From assembly GCA_021793595.1 (NCBI GenBank), contig JAJYSL010000123.1, positions 1-11,673 on the forward strand: a stretch of 11,673 nt of DNA, in the 5' to 3' direction. Positions 7,269-11,673 of this stretch are shown here, one piece after another; position 1 is the stretch's first letter; every line of letters starts with the position of its first letter. Both the position numbers and the translations under genes were made by a program. The notes beneath the pieces were generated by a model, which saw only the letters and a list, made by a program, of their open reading frames with translations, was not told the origin of the DNA and ran no database searches. The stretch comes from Acidobacteriota bacterium (GTDB taxonomy: Bacteria > Acidobacteriota > Terriglobia > Terriglobales > Acidobacteriaceae).

Positions 7269-7628
7269 TTGACAAAGTATCATCGGCACGTATTTGTCTG
7301 CACCAACCAGCGCGAACCCGGCAGCGCGCGTCCCAGCTGTAACGCCGACGGCAAGTCGCAATTGCAGGCACGATTTAAGCAGGCTGTAGATGTCGCCGGC
7401 CTGAAAGGGAGCGTCCGCGTCAACAAAGCCGGCTGCCTGGATCAGTGTGAACACGGGCCAACCGTGGTCGTCTACCCGGAAGCCGTCTGGTATGGGCATG
7501 TCTCTGAAGCCGATGTGGATGAAATTGTTGCCTCGCATATGGTGGCGGGGTGTCCGGTAGAAAGGCTCATGCTGGCGGAGGGCTGCATCAACACCGGAGT
7601 TTGCGAGCACCGGCCCGCGAAGACCTGA
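7269..7628 (+). CDS. Thioredoxin-like [2Fe-2S] ferredoxin
   Basis: A 119-residue electron-transfer protein of the thioredoxin-fold [2Fe-2S] ferredoxin family (Shethna-type; related to the NuoE ferredoxin fold). It begins with a strand HVFVC. The four expected cluster cysteines are C11, C24 (in GSARPSC), C56 and C60 (in GCLDQCEHGP), spaced C-x12-C and C-x3-C as in the family. VVVYP follows, then the usual WYGHVSEADVDEIV helix. Three further cysteines (C95, C106, C112) lie in the C-terminal tail. The start must be TTG at 7269: an in-frame TAG lies at 7260-7262 and no other start codon precedes HVFVC. GGGAG (7255-7259) and AGGA (7261-7264) offer a ribosome-binding site. The redox partner is unknown. 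The DUF507 pair follows 57 bp downstream and may be cotranscribed. Confidence 0.88.
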   Translation: MTKYHRHVFVCTNQREPGSARPSCNADGKSQLQARFKQAVDVAGLKGSVRVNKAGCLDQCEHGPTVVVYPEAVWYGHVSEADVDEIVASHMVAGCPVERLMLAEGCINTGVCEHRPAKT

Positions 7629-7685
7629 AAAACTGTTGCGGGTGCAGTCTCGAGCCGCTCGCTGTGCTATATTCCGAGGGGAACA

Positions 7686-7964
7686 ATGAATTTCTCAAAA
7701 GATTATGTTGGATATTTAGGCCGGCGCACCGTCAAGCATCTGATCGATGTCAAGATGATCCAGACCGACAAAGTTGAGGTCTTGAACAACCGCGTACAGG
7801 CTGCCCTGATTGATGAATTGATGCTGGAGGACCGCATCAACGACGAGGTTCGTCTGATCCTCGAGGCATATCAGGAAGAAATGCGTCGCACCGGCGCCAG
7901 CTACCAGGAAATGTTCAAGAAAATCAAGCAGGAACTCGCCCGCAAATACAAGGCGGTGCTATGA
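7686..7964 (+). CDS. DUF507 family protein, first of a tandem pair
   Basis: A 92-residue, highly charged, predicted all-helical cytoplasmic protein of the DUF507 family (PF04368), whose function is unknown. The pattern YLGRRTVKHLIDVKMIQTD followed by ELMLEDRINDEVRLILE and a C-terminal KIKQELARKYKAVL is typical. Length is normal for the family. The ATG at 7686 is preceded by GAGGGG with short spacing, a strong ribosome-binding site. Its TGA overlaps the ATG of the next gene (ATGA at 7961-7964), so the two DUF507 proteins are probably translated in fixed ratio and may form a heteromer. Confidence 0.9.
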   Translation: MNFSKDYVGYLGRRTVKHLIDVKMIQTDKVEVLNNRVQAALIDELMLEDRINDEVRLILEAYQEEMRRTGASYQEMFKKIKQELARKYKAVL

Positions 7965-8236
7965 GAATCTCCGACGATAAATTGAATAAACTAGCGCACG
8001 TGATTGCCGACACACTGGCCGAGACCGACGAGTGTGAGTTTCACGAAGACCGCAACACCATCCGGCAGGAGTCTCGCAAAATGCTGGCAAAGCTGTTTGC
8101 CGAAGAGATGAAGATCGACCAGGCCGCGCGCCTGAAGGTCTCTTCCCACAAGAAGAATATTCCTGAAGGTAGCCAGGAGTGGGAAATCCTCTATCGCAAG
8201 TATTATCAGGAAGAAGTGAAGAAGCTGGGATTGTAG
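7961..8236 (+). CDS. DUF507 family protein, second of a tandem pair
   Basis: A 91-residue charged, helical protein, also of DUF507. It opens with MRISDDKLNKLAHVIADTL, has an acidic centre (ETDECEFHED), a helix QESRKMLAKLFAEEMKIDQA, and ends in YRKYYQEEVKKLGL. It aligns with the first copy in layout (N-terminal helix, EE/DE-rich middle, basic C-terminal helix with a Y-K motif) but differs strongly in sequence, so the pair is old rather than a recent duplication. The start lies in the ATGA overlap with the upstream copy; GGCGG four bases before it may help re-initiation. As far as I know, paired DUF507 genes occur in several deep-branching phyla, which suggests the two products work together. 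Function unknown. Confidence 0.88.
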   Translation: MRISDDKLNKLAHVIADTLAETDECEFHEDRNTIRQESRKMLAKLFAEEMKIDQAARLKVSSHKKNIPEGSQEWEILYRKYYQEEVKKLGL

Positions 8237-8285
8237 AAGCGATAAGGCTTTTTCCCCAGGTATTGGCGTGCGGCTTTAGTTATGC

Positions 8286-8320
8286 GCCACATTCAAGCCA
8301 AACGCAGGCTTGAATGTGGC
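8286..8320. repeat. Perfect 14-bp palindrome between convergent genes
   Basis: GCCACATTCAAGCC (8286-8299) and GGCTTGAATGTGGC (8307-8320) are exact inverted copies around a 7-nt loop AAACGCA. It sits between the stops of the second DUF507 gene (8236) and the beta-glucosidase gene (8354, opposite strand). A bidirectional terminator is possible, but no T run follows on either strand. A dispersed palindromic (REP-like) repeat of the host genome fits at least as well. A second, weak hairpin AAGC-GATAAG-GCTT with TTT (8237-8253) follows the DUF507 stop directly. Confidence 0.75.
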
Positions 8321-8353
8321 ACCCATACCTTACGCTATCCGACAAATCCGCCA

Positions 8354-10894
8354 CTACTGCACGTTGAAATCTTGTTGCAGCGGAACATTCTCCGACGAAT
8401 CCCCGACGTAGACAACAAATTTTCCCGGATCGACTTTCCATCCGTGCGTGTTCGTGTCCCAGTAGGCGAGCGAGCGTTTGTCCAGCGTGACGGTCACGTG
8501 GTGTACCTCTCGCGGTCGCAGCATGACTCGCGAAAATCCTTTTAGCTCCATCTTTGGACGCTTCACCGTTGCCGACGGATCGCCAACATACACCTGCGCC
8601 ACCTCCGCCCCCGCCACCTGGCCGACATTTTTCACGTCGAACCCAACCTGAATCGGTCCGTCTGGGGAGACCGTCTGCGGCGACACCGAAAGATTGCTGA
8701 ATGCGAAATTGGTGTACGACAGGCCGAATCCGAAAGGAAACAGCGGCTTCACCGTACTGGTTTCGTAGTAGCGATACCCGATAAAAACTCCCTCGCTATA
8801 TTTGATGTCCCGCGTACCAGGCAGCTCGTAATACGTTTTGTAGGTGGGATTGTCTTCAATCCGCTTCTCCCAACTGATCGGCAACTTGCCGGATGGATTC
8901 ACATCCCCAAACAGGATTTTCGTTAGCGCAGTGCCGGCTTCCTGGCCGCCGTACCAGGTCTGCAGCAGCGCCGGTGTGCGAGCGATCCAGTCCTGCGTGG
9001 CCACGCTGCCGCCCGCCGTCAGCACCACAACAGTTTTAGGATTGGCCGCCGTCACTTCGCGGATCAATTCCTCCTGTCCGAATGGAAGCTGATAGGTGCG
9101 ATCCCCTCCCTCCGACTCTGTCGCGGGACTAAAGCCCACCGAAAGTACCACGGCATCCGCCATTTTTGCCAGTTGGATCGCCGCCGGATCAACCACCTTG
9201 TCCTGTTCAATGATGCCGAGCGACGGCGTATTCGTTGGTTTTCCCGGAAAATAATTGAACTGCACCAGCACCGGCTTGCCGGCTTCCATCGTCACATTTG
9301 CCGACTGCAGCGAGCCGCCTTCTCCCTGAACTTCAGAGAGAAGATTCTTGCCGTTGATCAATACTTCGTCATGGTCGCGCCACTGATCGTTGGCGACCAC
9401 AGTGTAGACCCCCGAAGTTTGCGGAATGAAATATCCATGCCATTCCACGCGACGGGGTGTCTTGGTCTGCTGGCTCAACCACGAACTGGCCGCACGATCC
9501 ACGGTCTCATCCACGGTGGAGAATAGTCGATCGTTGGCCGATAGAACGTATTCATCCCGTTTCAGGCCGGTATGCTGGCAGGCCGCATCGGTGCACCACT
9601 TCGTGTTCTTGAACACATCCTCGGGCTTCACCACTCCAGAATTCCAAAGCACATTCACTCCGGGATGCAGGCCGTTGCTCAACCCGGTCATAAAACTCAC
9701 CGGCGCGAACGCCGTCACTTCAGAACTGCCTCCCGCACCGGGAACAGCAGGGTAAGAATCCGGGCCCAGCACCGCGAGCGTATGAATCGTATGGCGATCC
9801 AGCGGCAACAGGTGGTTTTCATTCTTCAGCAGAACCGCGCCCTCTTCCGCCGACTGCAGCGCAATCGCATCGCCGTGCTGGTTATACAGAGGAATGCTGG
9901 GATCAAGTTGCTCGCGATCCAGAAATCCAAACTGCATCGCTGTCCGAAGGATTCGCCGAACCTTCTGATCGATCGTGGCCACTGTGACTTGACCGCTTTT
10001 GATGGCCGGTAGCAACGTCCCGGCCGTCATGTACTTGGCATCCGGCATTTCCAAATCGAGCCCGCCATTCGCGTCTGCAATTCCGTCATGTGCAGCGCCC
10101 CAGTCCGACATCACGATGCCGCGAAATCCCCAATCCTTGCGCAATACCTGAATATTCAGGAACGCATTTTGTGTGGCGTGCTCGCCGTTGATCAAATTGT
10201 AGGAATCCATGACGGCGCCGACATGACCCTGTTTCACCGCGGCTTCAAACGCCGGCAAATAAATCTCCCGCAACGTGCGCTCGTCGATTACGGAGTTGGA
10301 ACGCTGCCGGTCATACTCGGAATTATTGGCGGCGAAATGCTTCACCGTGGCGCTGACGCCGTGGCTCTGCACGCCGTCAATGTAGTGGGCTGCAATTTGT
10401 CCGGCAAGGAAGGGGTCTTCGCCAAAATATTCAAAGTTACGCCCATTCATCGGCTCGCGATAAATATTTACTCCCGGTCCAAGCAGAAAATTCACACCGC
10501 GCGCCCGCGCATCCTCACCCAGTCCGACCCCCACTTTTTCAGCCAGTACCCGGTCCCAACTCGCCGCCAGTCCAATGCCGGCCGCATACGCTGTCGAGGG
10601 TCCCCAGGTGCGCACCCCCATCGGGCCATCCGACATCTTCAGTCGTGGAAATCCGATGCTTGGTTCGCTGCGAATATACATGCTGTCTTCGCCGCCGATC
10701 AACGCGATCTTCTGCTCCAGCGTCAGCTTTTGCACCATCGCATCCACTTTCTGCTCCACCGCGGGTGTAATGGTTTGAGGGCCTCGGTTATTAGACATTT
10801 GTCCTGGGGCGTGAACGGAACCCAGCAAAAGGAAACTGAAAAACAGCAGCAACAGATAGGCAATATAGGCAGGGAAGGCTTTTTGCATCTTCAT
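8354..10894 (-). CDS. Secreted GH3 beta-glucosidase with PA14 insert
   Basis: An 846-residue exported glycoside hydrolase family 3 enzyme, probably releasing glucose or xylose from beta-linked oligosaccharides in the periplasm or outside. The frame is open from 10927, but ATG 10894 has AAGGA just upstream and starts a signal peptide (MKMQKAF, long Leu/Phe core, SVHAPGQ), so I place the start there. The GH3 N-terminal TIM barrel covers about residues 45-335, with KHFAANNSE near 185 and the nucleophile D264 in VMSDWGA. The GH3 C-terminal domain begins near 345 and is split by a PA14 domain at about 448-565 (WHGYFIPQTSGVYTVVANDQ). The likely acid/base is E595 in ESEGGDRT. A fibronectin III-like domain closes the protein from about 725 (GFGLSYT, then VKNVGQVAGAEVAQVYV). 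All expected domains are present in order. The exact sugar specificity cannot be read. Confidence 0.92.
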   Translation of the reverse strand: MKMQKAFPAYIAYLLLLFFSFLLLGSVHAPGQMSNNRGPQTITPAVEQKVDAMVQKLTLEQKIALIGGEDSMYIRSEPSIGFPRLKMSDGPMGVRTWGPSTAYAAGIGLAASWDRVLAEKVGVGLGEDARARGVNFLLGPGVNIYREPMNGRNFEYFGEDPFLAGQIAAHYIDGVQSHGVSATVKHFAANNSEYDRQRSNSVIDERTLREIYLPAFEAAVKQGHVGAVMDSYNLINGEHATQNAFLNIQVLRKDWGFRGIVMSDWGAAHDGIADANGGLDLEMPDAKYMTAGTLLPAIKSGQVTVATIDQKVRRILRTAMQFGFLDREQLDPSIPLYNQHGDAIALQSAEEGAVLLKNENHLLPLDRHTIHTLAVLGPDSYPAVPGAGGSSEVTAFAPVSFMTGLSNGLHPGVNVLWNSGVVKPEDVFKNTKWCTDAACQHTGLKRDEYVLSANDRLFSTVDETVDRAASSWLSQQTKTPRRVEWHGYFIPQTSGVYTVVANDQWRDHDEVLINGKNLLSEVQGEGGSLQSANVTMEAGKPVLVQFNYFPGKPTNTPSLGIIEQDKVVDPAAIQLAKMADAVVLSVGFSPATESEGGDRTYQLPFGQEELIREVTAANPKTVVVLTAGGSVATQDWIARTPALLQTWYGGQEAGTALTKILFGDVNPSGKLPISWEKRIEDNPTYKTYYELPGTRDIKYSEGVFIGYRYYETSTVKPLFPFGFGLSYTNFAFSNLSVSPQTVSPDGPIQVGFDVKNVGQVAGAEVAQVYVGDPSATVKRPKMELKGFSRVMLRPREVHHVTVTLDKRSLAYWDTNTHGWKVDPGKFVVYVGDSSENVPLQQDFNVQ

Positions 10895-10964
10895 AGAGTC
10901 CTTTGATCGGCGGGTGGGGATGTTCATAGGCTGTCCGCAACAGTGTCACCGGGCCAACGTAGCC

Positions 10965-10993
10965 ACGGTAGAGCCGCTCACATCGTTTGTCAA
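10965..10993 (-). promoter_or_regulatory. Probable promoter of the GH3 beta-glucosidase gene
   Basis: On the minus strand a perfect -35 box TTGACA (10993-10988) is followed after 17 bp by TACCGT (10970-10965), a weak -10. Transcription would start near 10958, giving a leader of about 64 nt. The -35 box lies inside an 11-bp palindrome GTTTG-T-CAAAC (10985-10995), which could be a repressor site. Confidence 0.5.
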
Positions 10994-11069
10994 ACGGAGC
11001 AGGCTGCTTTGCCCAAGAAATCTCCGCGCGGAAAGCGCATTTAAGACACGCCTGGCCCACGCGCCGCGG

Positions 11070-11098
11070 TTGTCGCCGCGGGTTGGGTTCGTTATAGT
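11070..11098 (+). promoter_or_regulatory. Promoter of tRNA-Glu
   Basis: TTGTCG (11070-11075) and TATAGT (11093-11098) are separated by 17 bp and match sigma-70 boxes at four and five of six positions. The predicted start near 11105 lies about 7 bp before the mature tRNA, a usual distance for a single tRNA gene. Confidence 0.65.
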
Positions 11099-11111
11099 GA
11101 GAAGGATACAG

Positions 11112-11186
11112 GGCGCTATCGTCTAGGGGTTAGGACGTGAGATTCTCAATCTTAAAACACGGGTTCGATTCCCGTTAGCGCTACCA
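11112..11186 (+). tRNA. tRNA-Glu, anticodon CTC
   Basis: A 75-nt cloverleaf with the 3' CCA encoded. The acceptor GGCGCTA (11112-11118) pairs with TAGCGCT (11176-11182), with a G-T closing pair. The D-arm sequence GTCTAGGGGTTAGGAC is characteristic of bacterial tRNA-Glu. The anticodon stem TGAGA/TCTTA (one G-T pair) carries loop TTCTCAA with anticodon CTC at 11145-11147. The T-arm is ACGGG-TTCGATT-CCCGT. It decodes GAG. It is transcribed away from the beta-glucosidase gene, and the DNA downstream is gene-poor and carries an insertion-sequence remnant. Confidence 0.95.
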
Positions 11187-11199
11187 GCCACTTGACGCT

Positions 11200-11230
11200 A
11201 AAGCCTGCTAAATCAACGGGCTTTGCTGTT
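11200..11230 (+). terminator. Possible terminator of tRNA-Glu
   Basis: AAAGCC (11200-11205) pairs with GGCTTT (11219-11224) and is followed by GCTGTTT. It starts 14 bp after the tRNA. The stem is short and the T run is interrupted, so it is a weak candidate. Confidence 0.35.
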
Positions 11231-11267
11231 TGCCGAAATACCTGTTAGCGCGTTCTGGTGGTACAAA

Positions 11268-11288
11268 GCCTGTGTTACAGGCCGTTTT
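11268..11288 (+). terminator. Hairpin followed by TTTT
   Basis: GCCTGT (11268-11273), loop GTT, ACAGGC (11277-11282), then CGTTTTAT. This is a compact six-base-pair stem with a short T run. It may be the actual stop for transcription leaving the tRNA gene. Confidence 0.4.
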
Positions 11289-11486
11289 ATCATGCACGAT
11301 TTGATACAGGCCGATTCTCGCGTCCTTCGGCAAGTGATTTTTGCGGTTCGCTTCGTGTGGACAAGAGCGAAAGTGAAGGGCAAGCTCACAGCTCCAAGAA
11401 GCGCACATCCTATTTGCAATTGATCCCGATCAAAGCAGCGCAAAACACATCGATAGAGGGAGCAAATGGGCGGGTTCTATAAAAGG

Positions 11487-11673
11487 GGATGTCAAGAAAA
11501 AAACACTTCACCTGATCCGCCTGGGGAAGATATTTTTCTGACATCCAGCCCCTGTTGGCAGCCGCAATAGCTTTGGCCCGTCGCCACGTACAGATCGACG
11601 TCTTTCACTTGCTCATCGGTCACATTCGCCTCGCTGAAGTAGCCCGTGTCGGCGCTGACCTTCTCCGGTTTCC
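11487..11673 (-). mobile_element. End of an IS1182-like insertion sequence (continues past the window)
   Basis: The stretch contains the transposase remnant described separately. An imperfect inverted repeat lies at its inner edge: GGATGTCAAGAAAAA (from 11487) against TTTTTCTGACATCC (11533-11546), differing by one extra A. The outer copy, GGATGTCAAG with a preceding GG, could be the terminal repeat of the element. The other end of the element, and any target duplication, are not in the window. Confidence 0.5.
11492..11673 (-). pseudogene. Truncated IS1182-like transposase (partial)
   Basis: Only 59 codons are visible, running in from the right edge on the minus strand to a TGA at 11494-11492. 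The first part, KPEKVSADTGYFSEANVTDE and then DVDLYVATG, matches the ADxGYxSExN...YIATG segment of the DDE domain of IS1182-type transposases. In complete members this segment is followed by RQKH-like residues and a further 100 or more residues with the last catalytic Glu. Here the frame changes character right after VATG (QSYCGCQQG) and stops 30 residues later, crossing the 60-bp inverted-repeat segment. The C-terminal part is therefore missing and the gene is probably inactive. It is too short for a name within the family. Confidence 0.6.

Larger units (their letters stand above)
11187..11486. other. 300-bp gene-free stretch after tRNA-Glu
   Basis: No frame here has protein-like composition or a ribosome-binding site. 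The stretch holds two small hairpins (listed separately) and an 8-bp copy of part of the tRNA 3' end, GTTAGCGC at 11244-11251, matching 11174-11181. It separates the tRNA gene from the insertion-sequence remnant and may be worn-down accessory DNA. Confidence 0.5.

Noticed and set aside
7120..7272. A 50-codon plus-strand frame starting at ATG 7120
   Set aside because: No Shine-Dalgarno and no family-like composition. Only its last 14 codons are kept, as a leader-peptide idea in the findings.
7095..7610. Minus-strand open frame opposite the ferredoxin, with a plausible-looking C-terminal part over 7095-7260
   Set aside because: Most of it is antisense to the clearly real ferredoxin. The intergenic tail (VQILVVGMIAAGKLG) matches no family I know and lacks a suitable start.
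7665..7673. Extended -10 promoter TGCTATATT before the first DUF507 gene
   Set aside because: A start about 7 bp downstream would fall in the ribosome-binding site (7676-7681) and leave almost no leader, and no -35 box lies at the right distance. Readthrough from the ferredoxin gene is simpler.
10895..10927. Upstream ATG at 10927 as start of the beta-glucosidase
   Set aside because: The 11 extra residues would put a charged stretch before the signal peptide, and the ribosome-binding site AAGGA fits ATG 10894.
11208..11482. Several short open frames on both strands after tRNA-Glu
   Set aside because: They overlap each other, lack ribosome-binding sites and family similarity, and run across the hairpins. 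They are best read as chance frames.

Overview
The window looks like a chromosomal segment of a soil bacterium, most likely an Acidobacteriota (Koribacter/Terriglobus-like). This is inferred from gene content, not from a marker gene. The supporting features are a tandem pair of DUF507 proteins, a lipoprotein with DUF4382/DUF5666-like domains, a secreted M61 peptidase with a PDZ domain, a secreted GH3 beta-glucosidase with a PA14 insert, and moderately high GC. Most of the window is ordinary chromosome; only the right end, beyond a tRNA-Glu gene, looks accessory.

Layout, left to right. (1) 1-1852, plus: the 3' part of an exported M61 peptidase with a PDZ domain; its first codons lie before the window. 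A strong intrinsic terminator follows. (2) 2077-3516, plus: a methionine-rich lipoprotein behind a possible promoter that carries a palindrome. (3) 3517-3848: a gap with no recognisable gene. (4) 3849-4667, plus: a TauE/SafE-type membrane transporter, meeting the next operon tail to tail with 3 bp between stops. (5) 4671-7093, minus: a two-gene operon. An acidic-tailed protein of unknown function comes first, and a divergent RecJ-like DHH/DHHA1 protein is joined to it by a GTGA overlap. (6) 7094-7268: a divergent intergenic region rich in inverted repeats. (7) 7269-8236, plus: a thioredoxin-like [2Fe-2S] ferredoxin with a TTG start, then two DUF507 genes overlapping by ATGA. (8) 8286-8320: a perfect 14-bp palindrome between convergent genes. 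(9) 8354-10894, minus: a secreted GH3 beta-glucosidase with a good upstream promoter. (10) 11112-11186, plus: tRNA-Glu(CTC) with its own promoter and encoded CCA. (11) 11187-11486: no gene; two hairpins and a short repeat of the tRNA 3' end. (12) 11487-11673, minus: the truncated end of an IS1182-like transposase containing an imperfect inverted repeat.

The genes do not form one pathway. The two secreted hydrolases fit polymer degradation. The RecJ-like protein and its coupled acidic partner are the most plausible little-described functional unit, probably nucleic-acid related. The methionine-rich lipoprotein is the most unusual single protein. I see no CRISPR array, toxin-antitoxin pair or defence cluster.
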